Positions 26,835 to 37,090 are shown, counted from the stretch's first letter. The stretch: DNA of 64,000 nt from Nitrospirota bacterium (GCA_030682135.1 JAUXQT010000100.1:87366-151365), one strand, 5' to 3'. The notes: generated by a model from the letters alone, not told the origin. Numbers and translations are program-made.

Positions 26835-27422
26835 CTACTTCCCTGCCTCCCCCAGTCCCCTCATCTCATCCAGCCATCCCAACCGCTGCTTCTCATTCAT
26901 CCCTTCGATGGAGCCGATGATCGTCGATCGGATCGGCCCGATCCCGCAGAACCAGAGGGTGTTCCGCCGGAGGCTCTTGAGGCTGTGGGCGAAGAAAATC
27001 CAGCGATAGACGAAGGCCGGCATGCCCATCGTCACCACGATTCTTGCGGACTTGCCGGTGAGCAGCTTCTTCGCCATCCCGCCGGACTTCTGATATTCAA
27101 ACGCAAAGCCCGGGCGCAACACCTGCTCAAGAAACGCTTTGAGCAACGCAGGCATCGATCCGAGCCAGAGGGGATAGAGAATGACCAGATGGTCCGCCCA
27201 CTTGATCACGTCCTGGGCTTGCCTGATGACCTCCGGCGGGATTCCCTTCTCAAAGTCTTCCTTCGTCCGCAGGAAGGGAAAATTCAACGTGGCTACTTCG
27301 ATACGCCGGACGTCGTGACCGCCATCTTCCGCACCCTTCGCATACTCATCCGCAAGCGCATGGCAGAAATGGCGAGCCTGCGCATCGGGATGGCCTTGAA
27401 TGATCGTGATACGTTTCGCCAT
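26835..27422 (-). CDS. NAD(P)H dehydrogenase (quinone)/flavodoxin-like fold protein
   Basis: ITIIQGHPDAQARHFCHALADEY; VILYPLWLGSMPALLKAFLEQVLRPGFAF. Confidence 0.9.
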   Translation of the reverse strand: MAKRITIIQGHPDAQARHFCHALADEYAKGAEDGGHDVRRIEVATLNFPFLRTKEDFEKGIPPEVIRQAQDVIKWADHLVILYPLWLGSMPALLKAFLEQVLRPGFAFEYQKSGGMAKKLLTGKSARIVVTMGMPAFVYRWIFFAHSLKSLRRNTLWFCGIGPIRSTIIGSIEGMNEKQRLGWLDEMRGLGEAGK

Positions 27423-27723
27423 GAGATGGGATTCCTTCTCCAGCTCTAAACAGACGCAACAGCGATGCCGCGATGCGACATGTCTCACGATTCAAGCCAG
27501 AGCGCGCTCAACACTTACCCAACTCCAGGCCCCCATCCTGATACTGAGGACAAATACCTCAGACCTCCCGAAGGCCCTGCCGCAAAACGCTACGGTCATG
27601 TCTTCACGAATTGCTTCCTTGATATTCAATCCCTTCTCCAGCCTCTGTGCTAAAGACGAATTCGCCACTCTGCAGGCGGCACAGCTGATGCATCTCATCT
27701 GAGAGAAAGGTTGCTCTGTACCA

Positions 27724-28452
27724 ATGCCGACACCTGTGCTCGAAATCCGAAACCTCACATTTGCAGCGGGGCCACAGAAGATCCTCGATCGTCTTGGGCT
27801 CATGGTCCAACAACAAGAAATCCACGCACTCCTGGGGGCCAACGGCTCCGGCAAGACCACGCTGGCCTACTTATTGATGGGCTGCGAGGGCTATGTGCCG
27901 AGCGCGGGAACCGTTCTGTTCAATGACATAGACCTTCTCCCCCTCAAGATGCATGAACGGGCCAGGTTGGGCCTGACCCTTGCCTGGCAGGAGCCGGCCC
28001 GGTTCGAAGGCGTCACGGTTCGCGAGTACCTGACACTTGGCAAACCGGACTGCGACCCGGTTCCAGCGCTGAAACAAGTGGGTCTGGACCCGGCCCGTTA
28101 TCTGAGTCGTCGACTGGATAAGGCCTTGAGCGGAGGGGAACGTCATCGAATCGAACTGGCCTCAATCTTGTCCATGAAACCCAAGCTCGCCATCCTCGAT
28201 GAGCCGTCGGCGGGGATCGATATGCTCTCGATCACTCACATTATCGACATCATTCGCGCGCTGAAGGCAGCCGGGGGATCAATCCTCTTGATCACGCACC
28301 AGGAAGAGGTCGCGCTCATCGCCGACCGGGCCTCGCAGCTCTGCGCCGGTCGCATCATTTTTTCCGGCAGTCCTCGGGAAGCCGTCGATCATTTCCGCGG
28401 GCGGGCCTGCGTCCGTTGCGATGGGGAAGTTTGTAACTATGTCCGAGCTTGA
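27724..28452 (+). CDS. SufC-like ABC ATPase
   Basis: LLGANGSGKTTLAYLLMG; LSGGERHRIELASIL; AILDEPSAGIDM; C-terminal RACVRCDGEVC. Confidence 0.92.
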   Translation: MPTPVLEIRNLTFAAGPQKILDRLGLMVQQQEIHALLGANGSGKTTLAYLLMGCEGYVPSAGTVLFNDIDLLPLKMHERARLGLTLAWQEPARFEGVTVREYLTLGKPDCDPVPALKQVGLDPARYLSRRLDKALSGGERHRIELASILSMKPKLAILDEPSAGIDMLSITHIIDIIRALKAAGGSILLITHQEEVALIADRASQLCAGRIIFSGSPREAVDHFRGRACVRCDGEVCNYVRA

Positions 28453-29374
28453 CGAGCTGCGACGCACTCTTCCGATGGTCGGAGCCGAGCCATCGATCCT
28501 CGACGATACGCGCATCGCGCACGTCGTGGCACATGGGCACCACATCCTCAGCCATCGAACCGTTCCCGGCCTCCGCGTGGAATTGGAAGAAACGCCCGAC
28601 GCGATCATCGGGAAACTGATTGTCGAAGCGGGCGCACAGATCGCTCAACCGATCCACATGTGTTTCGGCCTGGCCCACCCCACCGGGGTCCAGCAGATCA
28701 AGATCGATGTACAGATACTCGAAGGGGCACGGGCTCAGGTGCTGTCCCACTGTCTCTTCCCCTTCGCACAAGCGGCGGAGCATCGCATGCAGGCAACCAT
28801 GGAGATCGGACCGGGCGCGTCGCTGACCTACACAGAAGGCCATTACCACGGGCCCCATGGCGGCATGCAGGTCCTGCCCCACGCGACGATCAAGGTCGGC
28901 AAAGGCGCCCGTTACTTTTCAGACTTCTCGTTACTCTCCGGCTCGGTGGGCCGGCTCGATATCGACTATCTCGTCGGAGTGGAGGAAGAAGGCATCGCCG
29001 AACTCAGCGCAAAGATCTTCGCGCACAAGACCGACCGCATCACGCTCAAAGAAGCGGTCATGCTGCGGGGGGAACGGTCACGCAGCCTCATCAAGACGCG
29101 TGTGGTGCTGGAGGGCCAGGCGCATGCCGACATCACCGGCATCACCGAAGCCTACGCCAAAGGCGCGCGGGGCCATGTCGATTGCATGGAGATCATACAG
29201 GGCCGGGCAACGGCCAGCGCGATTCCCATCGTGAGAGTCTTTCACCCGGAGGCGAAGGTCACACACGAAGCGGCCATCGGGAGCGTGGACAAGAAAGAAC
29301 TCGAAACCTTGATGGCACGGGGGCTAAGTCCCGAGCAGGCGGTCGAAATGATCGTGAGCGGGATTCTGCGATAA
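28439..29374 (+). CDS. SufB/SufD-family Fe-S assembly protein
   Basis: SufBD core ...HEAAIGSVDKKELETLMARGLSPEQAVEMIVSGIL; overlaps the SufC end. Confidence 0.92.
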   Translation: MSELDELRRTLPMVGAEPSILDDTRIAHVVAHGHHILSHRTVPGLRVELEETPDAIIGKLIVEAGAQIAQPIHMCFGLAHPTGVQQIKIDVQILEGARAQVLSHCLFPFAQAAEHRMQATMEIGPGASLTYTEGHYHGPHGGMQVLPHATIKVGKGARYFSDFSLLSGSVGRLDIDYLVGVEEEGIAELSAKIFAHKTDRITLKEAVMLRGERSRSLIKTRVVLEGQAHADITGITEAYAKGARGHVDCMEIIQGRATASAIPIVRVFHPEAKVTHEAAIGSVDKKELETLMARGLSPEQAVEMIVSGILR

Positions 29375-29436
29375 CGTCAGCGGGTACGGCAGGCCTTCGA
29401 GAGCCGATAGGTCTTGGACAACAGAAAAGTTGCGAA

Positions 29437-29563
29437 CAGGATGCTCAAAAAGGCCGTCCAGCAAGGCCGCAGCCGATGAACGCACCGGAGGCGTAGCCTC
29501 TGGGCTACGTTGAGGATGCTTTCGAGGCGAGAACGAAGCTGGCGGCCTTTTTCAGCATCCTGC
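29437..29563. repeat. Family F2 repeat (reverse orientation)
   Basis: AGGATGCTCAAAAAGGCCGTCC...GGCGGCCTTTTTCAGCATCCT. Confidence 0.9.
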
Positions 29564-30663
29564 TAAGTGAACTGCTTGAGCAGCACCGGCCGCCGCCGCG
29601 CACCCCATCGCCCCGGCTGGGCTTCGAAGACTCCGGCACAGGGAGTCCTGCAGAAACGACAGCTCCCATCATCCGTTAAATTCCATTCGCTCAGTTCATA
29701 CCAGTCTCGTCCGATGAGTATCTGCCCGCAGGCATAACAGTAGGTGCTCCCGCCTTCCGGGTCAGAGACATTGCCGGTATAGGCATAGCGGACGCCGTTC
29801 TTTATCGCGATACGGCGGGCCATGGTCAGAGTGGCAGACGGCGTGTGCGGGTAGCCACGCATCTTCCAATCAGGATGAAAGGCGGTGAAGTGGATCGGCA
29901 CGTCCGGCCCGAGCTGCTCGACCACCCACTGCGTCAGGGCTTCGATTTCCTGCTCCGAGTCGTTCTCTCCCGGGATGAGCAGCGTCGTGATCTCGAACCA
30001 AACTTTGGTCTGGTGTTTGAGATAGAGCAGCGTCTCCAGCACCGGTTGGAGATGGGATCCTGTGACCTCGTGATAGAACCGCTCGGTGAAAGCCTTGAGA
30101 TCGACGTTGGCGGCATCCATATATCGGTAGAACTCGACGCGGGGTTCCGCGCAGACATAACCTGCCGTTACGGCGACGGACTTGATGCCACGATCACGGC
30201 AGGCTTGCGCCACATCGATCGCATACTCATGGAAGATCACCGGATCGTTATAGGTGTAGGCCACGCTCCGGCACCCGAGTTCCGCCGCAGCCCGTGCGAT
30301 CGTCTCGGGCGAGGCCTCGTCGGCCAACGTATCCATTTCGCGGGACTTGCTCATGTCCCAGTTCTGGCAGAATTTGCAGGCCAGGTTACAGCCAGCCGTC
30401 CCGAACGACAGGACCGGCGTGCCGGGCAGAAAATGATTCAACGGCTTTTTCTCAATCGGGTCCACGCAGAAGCCGCTGGATCGTCCGTATGTGGTCAGGA
30501 CGATCTGATCCTGCCGCCGTTCGCGCACGAAACAGAGACCCTGCTGCCCCTCCTGGAGCTTGCAGAACCGCGGACAGAGGTCGCACTGGATGCGGCCGTC
30601 ATCCAGCCTGTGCCAGTACTTGGTGGGAAATCCGGTTGTCGAATTCAGCATAGCGTCTTTCAA
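29563..30663 (-). CDS. amrS: AmmeMemoRadiSam system radical SAM enzyme
   Basis: CDLCPRFCKLQEGQQGLCFVR; SFGTAGCNLACKFCQNWDMS; SVAYTYNDPVIFHEYAIDVA. Confidence 0.92.
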   Translation of the reverse strand: MKDAMLNSTTGFPTKYWHRLDDGRIQCDLCPRFCKLQEGQQGLCFVRERRQDQIVLTTYGRSSGFCVDPIEKKPLNHFLPGTPVLSFGTAGCNLACKFCQNWDMSKSREMDTLADEASPETIARAAAELGCRSVAYTYNDPVIFHEYAIDVAQACRDRGIKSVAVTAGYVCAEPRVEFYRYMDAANVDLKAFTERFYHEVTGSHLQPVLETLLYLKHQTKVWFEITTLLIPGENDSEQEIEALTQWVVEQLGPDVPIHFTAFHPDWKMRGYPHTPSATLTMARRIAIKNGVRYAYTGNVSDPEGGSTYCYACGQILIGRDWYELSEWNLTDDGSCRFCRTPCAGVFEAQPGRWGARRRPVLLKQFT

Positions 30664-30956
30664 GAGGCTCCAGTACCCGACTCACACCGACCGCTGCTTC
30701 CCTCCTCAGGGCCTGATCGTCAGCGGGGAAACCGTCGTCACATGCAACCTGTCATTCGACATCGTACCATCAGATGGCTGCAGCCAGGTTTTCGGAAGAG
30801 GAGGAGAACAGCCGCCCATCATTATTAGGAGAGCGGCGCTCAGAAAACAGGTGACGATCACGGGACGCATATTCCGGTTGCTCGCCATGGGAGGACCTCC
30901 TTGCAGTAGGTTCAATGCTCGCTGATATCCGCTGCTCATGCAGGATACAATGGCCA

Positions 30957-31454
30957 ATGCAGTCCCTGAATGCACAGATCGTTCCTCCGCCGATGTTCTT
31001 CGCCGACTCGATGCTCGGTAGACTGGTCCGCTGGCTCCGGGCCCTCGGATACGACACAGCCTATGAAAAGATCATTTCCGATGAGGCGCTGATCGAACGT
31101 GTCCTGACAGAGCAGCGGTGGCTCCTCACGCGAGATAGATACCTCGTGCAACGCAAGATCCTTCGAGATCGCCACACGCTCATTGGCAGCGACCATCTGC
31201 AGGACCAACTCCGGCAACTCCGGTCTGAGCTACATATTGAACTCGTCCTCAGTGATAGAACCGCAAGCCGCTGTGCAGCCTGCAACGATCTGCTCATCGT
31301 CATCCCGCACGAGGAAGCCGCACTCACAGTTCCGGCCTATGTCGCAAACGTGCATCCTCGGTTCGTGCAATGCCCCAACTGCGGACGGATCTATTGGCAG
31401 GGCACCCATTGGACGAACATGCTCACGAGCCTCCAAGAGCTGAGGGCCTCATGA
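30957..31454 (+). CDS. Mut7-C RNase domain protein
   Basis: FFADSMLGRLVRWLRALGYDTAYEK; LLTRDRYLVQRK; CxxC...CPNCGRIYWQGTHW. Confidence 0.88.
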   Translation: MQSLNAQIVPPPMFFADSMLGRLVRWLRALGYDTAYEKIISDEALIERVLTEQRWLLTRDRYLVQRKILRDRHTLIGSDHLQDQLRQLRSELHIELVLSDRTASRCAACNDLLIVIPHEEAALTVPAYVANVHPRFVQCPNCGRIYWQGTHWTNMLTSLQELRAS

Positions 31455-32128
31455 TGAGAGTGGGCTGCCTCCCGTTGATCCTCTTCCTGATTCTGCTCGC
31501 CCTCCTCCCGCTCGTGTTCGGGCAACTCTTCACAACAGCCCTGATGAAGCTTCGGCTGGAGCCCTCAACCGCACTCCTCCTGGTTATGGGAATCATCCTG
31601 GGCAGCAGCATCAATATTCCTCTCAAGCGCATAACCAGGAACGACACCCTCGTCGAAGATCCACTGGCGATCCTGGGTTTGGCCGGCCAGTGGCCACAGT
31701 TTCAGCGCGTCCGGCAAGAAACGGTCATCGCCGTCAATGTGGGGGGCTGCTTGATTCCTGCGGGCCTGGCCATCTACGAAGTCGCCCATCTCTTGTTCCA
31801 CAACCCACAGTCCCTCCCCTGGCTGACCATCGCGGTCGCCATCAATACGGGCGTCTGCTATCGACTCGCGCAGCCGGTCTCAGGAATCGGCATCGCCCTG
31901 CCTGGGCTGGTGCCTGCCGCGCTCGCAGCCGTGAGCGCCGTTTGGCTGGTTCCCGATCAGGCACCGCAAGTCGCCTTTGCCGCGGGAGTGCTGGGGCCCC
32001 TCATCGGCGCCGATCTGCTTCACCTCCGTGACATCGAGACGCTTGAGACAGGAATCGCCAGTATTGGCGGTGCCGGTACGTTCGATGGCATTGTCCTCTC
32101 CGGAATCGTCGCTGCCTATTTGGCATGA
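31451..32128 (+). CDS. DUF1614 membrane protein
   Basis: GSSINIPL...IAVNVGGCLIPAGLAIYE...GGAGTFDGIVLSGIVAAYLA. Confidence 0.85.
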   Translation: MMRVGCLPLILFLILLALLPLVFGQLFTTALMKLRLEPSTALLLVMGIILGSSINIPLKRITRNDTLVEDPLAILGLAGQWPQFQRVRQETVIAVNVGGCLIPAGLAIYEVAHLLFHNPQSLPWLTIAVAINTGVCYRLAQPVSGIGIALPGLVPAALAAVSAVWLVPDQAPQVAFAAGVLGPLIGADLLHLRDIETLETGIASIGGAGTFDGIVLSGIVAAYLA

Positions 32129-32371
32129 GCTAGGGATCGTTCACCCCTGCCTACACAAGGCGCTGCTCGGTTGATTCAGGACTGAGCGTATTTCCCCATT
32201 AACACTCGGCGGGCTGAGGAATAAGGCTACAGTGACGTTCCTCTGTCATCATCGCTCGATGACAAAACCTCCAACATCTCAAGGATCTCCCCTGCATTTT
32301 CGATAATCGATAAGAAGGCACGGCCATTGCTCACCTCTTCATCACTGAGAACAAGAGGAAGGGTCCATCCG

Positions 32372-32473
32372 ATGATCACCTCGATCACCCTCATCGCCTA
32401 TCCGGTCTCACACATGGAACAGGTTCCCGCCTTTCCAGTGGACTGTTTCGACCATCCATCCTCCTTCCAATAA
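32372..32473 (+). pseudogene. Truncated 5' fragment of a VOC-family gene
   Basis: MITSITLIAYPVSHMEQVPAF... matches start of the intact VOC gene at 37091 (MITSIAFTAYPVSNMERARAF) then diverges to a stop. Confidence 0.7.
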
Positions 32474-32525
32474 CTACCGCGGAGGCGGGCTGGTGAGGGT
32501 GTGTTATCCAAGGAGGGAACCAGCC

Positions 32526-32771
32526 ATGACGTCGGTCAGCATTCGTTCGCGAAAACCAGACCGGAAAACGCAGGCTCCGGAGGAGCAGTCCAAAAGGCCG
32601 GGGACGGGAAAACCTCACGCACCGCCGCTGTCTCCCAGTGGTGACCTCGGCATACTGATCGCGAAACGGGCTTACGAGCTCTACAGCGAGCGGGGCTATC
32701 GGCATGGCTCGGCGCTCGACGATTGGCTCGAGGCGGAGCGGGAAATTCTCAGTCACATTCCGCCGGTCTAA
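32526..32771 (+). CDS. DUF2934 domain protein
   Basis: IAKRAYELYSERGYRHGSALDDWLEAEREIL. Confidence 0.85.
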   Translation: MTSVSIRSRKPDRKTQAPEEQSKRPGTGKPHAPPLSPSGDLGILIAKRAYELYSERGYRHGSALDDWLEAEREILSHIPPV

Positions 32772-32798
32772 CGAGCCACACAAGAAGGAGGGTCTCGC

Positions 32799-35700
32799 AT
32801 GTCGCACGTCGGCGTGAATATCGGCGCACTCACGGTGAAGGTCGCAGCCCTTCGTGGCGACGCCAGGACCGCCACGGTGCTGGCCCATCAAGGCCGCCCG
32901 CTCGAGATACTGGCCGAGGTGCTCGCCCGTCCTGAGTTTGCCGATGCGGAGTACTTCGGTGTGTCCGGCCAGCTTGGGCATATTTCAGAAGTGGCTGCGG
33001 TTCAGCGGGCGCTCCGCGAGGTGGAGGGTACATTCGATGCGGTCGCGTCGCTCGGAGGCGAGTCCTTCCTCGTCTATCTCCTCATGGACGGGAGAATTAC
33101 TAATGTGGTGTCCCACAATAAATGCGCGGCAGGGAGCGGCGAGTTTTTCGTGCAGCAGATCGGCCGGATGGGACTAGGTATGGAGGAAGCGATCCAGCGC
33201 TCCTTCAGCGGCAAGGTCGTGCCGCTGGCCTCACGCTGCTCGGTGCACTGCAAATCGGATATCACCCACAAGCTGAACCGCAACGAGGCTACGCCCGAAG
33301 ATATTCTCCACACGCTACACGACAGCATGTCCAACAAAGTGATTGCCTTGCTGGAGAAAGGCCCACGCGAGCTGAAGCGGGTCCTCTTGATCGGCGGTGT
33401 CACGCGCAATGAGGCCATGCTGGCATCGTTGCGGGCCAAACTGCCGTCCACGGAGTTTGTGGTGCTGCCGGAAAGTGCCTGGTTCGAAGCCTGGGGCACC
33501 GCCCTGCTCGTCCGTGACTCACCCAGCGAGATGTCTCCGAAGATTGCCGCGCAGCCTGGTCTCGGCCGTCTCCCGCCGCTGCATCTCTATGGCGAACAGG
33601 TGCAAGTGATCGCCACCCCGCCCCGCCAAGCCCCTCCCGACGGGCCGCTGGTCCTGGGAGTCGACGCAGGCTCGACGACCACCAAAGCCATCTTGCTCGA
33701 CCCCTCGACCCATGCCGTGGTGGCCTCCTATTACGGACGCACGAAGGGAAATCCCGTGGCGGCCACCCGCGAATGTCTCCAGGCGCTCATCGAACAGGTG
33801 GGCAATCGCCAGATCGGATTGATCGGCACGACAGGCTCGGCCAGAGAACTGGCCGGCGCCTACCTCGGCACAGAATACGTCTACAACGAGATTTCGGCCC
33901 ATGCAGCCGGCGCCACACACTTCGATCCTGACGTGGATACGATCTTCGAAATCGGCGGGCAGGACTCCAAGTACATCTATCTGCGCAACGGCGTGCCCAT
34001 CGACTACGCCATGAATAACGCCTGCTCGGCAGGCACAGGCTCCTTCCTGGAAGAAAGCGCCCACAGCGATCTCGGCATCAGCGTCTCGGACATCGCCGAC
34101 CTGGCACTGGCCGCTCCCTCCCCGGTGCACTTCAAAGCGACCTGCGCGGCCTTCATCAATTCCGACATTCGCCTCGCCCAGCAACAGGGCCATCCCCGCG
34201 ACAACATCATCGCCGGACTGGTGTATGCCATTGCCGACAATTATCTGAATCGAGTCAAGGGACCGCGTTACGTGGGAAAGAAAATCTTTCTGCAAGGCGG
34301 CGTCGCGCTGAACCGCGCGGTCGGGTACGCCTTCGCCCATAGCGTCGGCCGCCAAGTCGTGATCCCGCCCAGCCCGGAATTGCTCGGCGCGCTCGGAGTC
34401 GGACTCCTCGCCTTGAAACGAGCCGGTGATATGCCGGGCCAGACCGTCGATCTGCTGACTCTCGGCGCACCGGAGATGAAACTCGTCGGACGATTCACGT
34501 GCGGCGCCTGCAAGATGTACTGCAGCATCGACCGGTTCGAAGTTGCAGGACGCCGGTTTCCCTTCGGGGGCCGCTGCAGTCTCTATGAAAATGTGTGGAA
34601 ACGAAAGGCCAGGACCGCCGCGGCTCAAGATCTGGTCGAGAAACGAGCCGAGGTGCTCTTTCAGGTCACCCCCGCTTCGCCCGCCGCCACCCCGAAGCAC
34701 GAGCGGGTGGAACGTACCTCCTGGGGCGTGGGGCCGGCCTATGAAAGCGCGAAGGCCTTTGTGCGTGAGTCCCTGGGCCATTCCAACGGCAACGCGGTGG
34801 CGAGCGGCACTCGCATTGGCATTCCCAGAGCCCTGACGACTCACTCGCTGTTTCCGCTCTACTCCACGTTCTTTTCTCGTCTGGGCATGGAGGTCGTGCT
34901 GTCCGACGTGGACCCGCGGGGGGACCTCAGTTCGCAATCTGGATTTTGCTTCCCCGCACAGATTGCGCACGGCGCCGTCTTGGACCTGGTCAAGAAAGAT
35001 GTGGGCCTGATCTTCATCCCACATGTCGTGCGCATGCCTCACCCGAACCAGTGCAAAGACTCGTACCTCTGTCCAATCACCCAGGCCGGACCCTATTTCC
35101 TGGCCAAGGCCTTTCCCGATCGCCGCTTACTCTCGCCCGTCTTGGAGTTCATCAACGGTTACAAGACCTGCACGGCCATGGCCGACATGGCTGTGGCAGA
35201 ACTGGGAATCGAACGTGAGTTGGCTACCAACGCCTGGTCAGTAGCGGTGCAGGCCCAGACAGATGCAGAGAGCAGGCTCCGCGATCTCGGGAAACAGGCG
35301 CTCAATGACGCGATCGCGGCGGGCAAGCCAGCCATCCTGCTCGCAGGCCACAGCTACAACGCCTTCACCCCGGAGGCGTCGCAATCCGTCGGGAAGAAAC
35401 TCTCCAGCATGGGAATCTCCGTCATCCCTGCCGACTGCCTGATGTCATCGGGAGAGGGACCCACCTCCTGGCACTTTGCGAACATGATCTTGAATGCCGT
35501 CGGCATCGCGAAGCAGCATCCCAACTTATTTCTCTTGAGCGTCAGCAATTTCAGCTGTACCATCGACGCGTTCACCCACTCCATGCTCGCGTCTGAATTG
35601 GGATCGAAGCCCTACCTGGTCCTCGAAATCGACGCGCACACTGCGGATGCCGGAGTTCAAACCAGGCTGGAGGCCTTCCTGGACATCATCCACAACTACC

Positions 35701-37052
35701 GGGACGTGCAATCTGTCGGCGCCAGCCCTTTCGTTCCCTGCCGGCTTGTTTCCGGCGGCCGCGTCATCCGATCGAACGGCGAGTCCGTGCCGCTCACGGA
35801 CCCCCGGGTAAAGATCTACTATCCGAACTTCTCCCCCTACCACACCAGATCGCTGGCACTGGCGACCGGCTGGCTCGGACTCCACCCTGGCCAGGTCATT
35901 CCACTGGACCGAGCCCAACTCGATAAGGGGCTGCAGCACACCTCCGGCCGTGAATGCCTGCCCTTGCCGATCTGCATCGGCCAACTACTCCAGATCCATG
36001 AGCAACGCCAGCCCGGAGAAATCTCGGGATTCCACATGGTACAGGGTGGCGCCCCCTGCGTCACCGACGCCTACATGGGATACTTTGAGCGATTTATCGC
36101 CGAACAACGGCTGACCGACCTCTTCCTCTTCAGTCCCCAGCCGGAGAACGACTACCTCGGCTTCGGTAAAATCGTCCTGGCGCAGCATCTGTCGCTGGCT
36201 GTCATCCTCGCAGACATTTTAGTCGAGATCGAGCATGTGCTCCGGGTCGTGGGACAGCAAGGCTCCCTCGATCGGCTGAGGGAGGAATGGGAGCGCTTTA
36301 CCCAGGGAGCTCGCTCACTCGACGAATTCCATGCCACGTTACCCTCGTTCGTCGAGCGCCTGGCGCAGCTACCGCGCAACAAAGATCCGCACACCTGCCC
36401 GCGCGTGGTCGTGGCCGGCGACTTCTTTACCCGCTTCAGTTCGTTTTTCATGGATGGAGTGCGCGACCTCTATGCCGAGCGGGGGATCATCCTCAAACCG
36501 GTCGATCTGAGCGAACTGTTTCTCTATATCGCCTATCATCCCATGGCGGAAACGGCCGGCACCTGGGGCATGAAGCCGGGCGGCATGGCCCTGGCCAAAG
36601 CCTGCACGAGGATGTTTGAGCCGGAAGGGAAAGAATATATTCAGCAGTGGATGGCCTACCAGACCTTGCAGCGCGAGGAGGAACATTACCGAACGCTCTT
36701 CCGCGAGACCGGTCTGCTGGTAGCCGCTCCCAACGCGGTCGCCTCCATTTTCGAGAGAGGCGCCGAGCATGTCTCGCCCGCCATTTATGGCGAACTCCTC
36801 CCGACTGTGGGCAAGGGACTCGAAGCGGCCCATGAGGGGTACGACGGCATGCTCGTGATCGGGCCGTTCAACTGCCTCCCCTATCGGATTTCAGAGGCCA
36901 TTCTCAAGCCGCTCAGCATCGAGCAAGGCATGCCCATCCTCACGTACGAGAGCGACGGTTATGCCGTCTCTCCGTCCGTCCTCAGACAGGTGGACGTCCA
37001 TATCCAACAGGTACTCGACCATGCAGCCAGAAACCATGTGACACCAGCATGA
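32799..37052 (+). CDS. Giant BadF/BadG/BcrA/BcrD ATPase plus 2-hydroxyacyl-CoA dehydratase-like (CoA activase) protein
   Basis: Two ASKHA-type ATPase segments (VSHNKCAAGSGEFF, LGVDAGSTTTKAILLD, EIGGQDSKYIYL) plus DUF2229/HgdB-like C-terminus. Confidence 0.93.
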   Translation: MSHVGVNIGALTVKVAALRGDARTATVLAHQGRPLEILAEVLARPEFADAEYFGVSGQLGHISEVAAVQRALREVEGTFDAVASLGGESFLVYLLMDGRITNVVSHNKCAAGSGEFFVQQIGRMGLGMEEAIQRSFSGKVVPLASRCSVHCKSDITHKLNRNEATPEDILHTLHDSMSNKVIALLEKGPRELKRVLLIGGVTRNEAMLASLRAKLPSTEFVVLPESAWFEAWGTALLVRDSPSEMSPKIAAQPGLGRLPPLHLYGEQVQVIATPPRQAPPDGPLVLGVDAGSTTTKAILLDPSTHAVVASYYGRTKGNPVAATRECLQALIEQVGNRQIGLIGTTGSARELAGAYLGTEYVYNEISAHAAGATHFDPDVDTIFEIGGQDSKYIYLRNGVPIDYAMNNACSAGTGSFLEESAHSDLGISVSDIADLALAAPSPVHFKATCAAFINSDIRLAQQQGHPRDNIIAGLVYAIADNYLNRVKGPRYVGKKIFLQGGVALNRAVGYAFAHSVGRQVVIPPSPELLGALGVGLLALKRAGDMPGQTVDLLTLGAPEMKLVGRFTCGACKMYCSIDRFEVAGRRFPFGGRCSLYENVWKRKARTAAAQDLVEKRAEVLFQVTPASPAATPKHERVERTSWGVGPAYESAKAFVRESLGHSNGNAVASGTRIGIPRALTTHSLFPLYSTFFSRLGMEVVLSDVDPRGDLSSQSGFCFPAQIAHGAVLDLVKKDVGLIFIPHVVRMPHPNQCKDSYLCPITQAGPYFLAKAFPDRRLLSPVLEFINGYKTCTAMADMAVAELGIERELATNAWSVAVQAQTDAESRLRDLGKQALNDAIAAGKPAILLAGHSYNAFTPEASQSVGKKLSSMGISVIPADCLMSSGEGPTSWHFANMILNAVGIAKQHPNLFLLSVSNFSCTIDAFTHSMLASELGSKPYLVLEIDAHTADAGVQTRLEAFLDIIHNYRDVQSVGASPFVPCRLVSGGRVIRSNGESVPLTDPRVKIYYPNFSPYHTRSLALATGWLGLHPGQVIPLDRAQLDKGLQHTSGRECLPLPICIGQLLQIHEQRQPGEISGFHMVQGGAPCVTDAYMGYFERFIAEQRLTDLFLFSPQPENDYLGFGKIVLAQHLSLAVILADILVEIEHVLRVVGQQGSLDRLREEWERFTQGARSLDEFHATLPSFVERLAQLPRNKDPHTCPRVVVAGDFFTRFSSFFMDGVRDLYAERGIILKPVDLSELFLYIAYHPMAETAGTWGMKPGGMALAKACTRMFEPEGKEYIQQWMAYQTLQREEEHYRTLFRETGLLVAAPNAVASIFERGAEHVSPAIYGELLPTVGKGLEAAHEGYDGMLVIGPFNCLPYRISEAILKPLSIEQGMPILTYESDGYAVSPSVLRQVDVHIQQVLDHAARNHVTPA

Positions 37053-37090
37053 TACGCAACTGACTCAATTTCACCGGAGAGATTTTCCCG

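Noticed and set aside
33519-35042. 507-aa minus-strand ORF inside the CoA-activase gene
   Set aside because: Antisense shadow ORF; no recognisable motifs and fully covered by a well-supported plus-strand protein.
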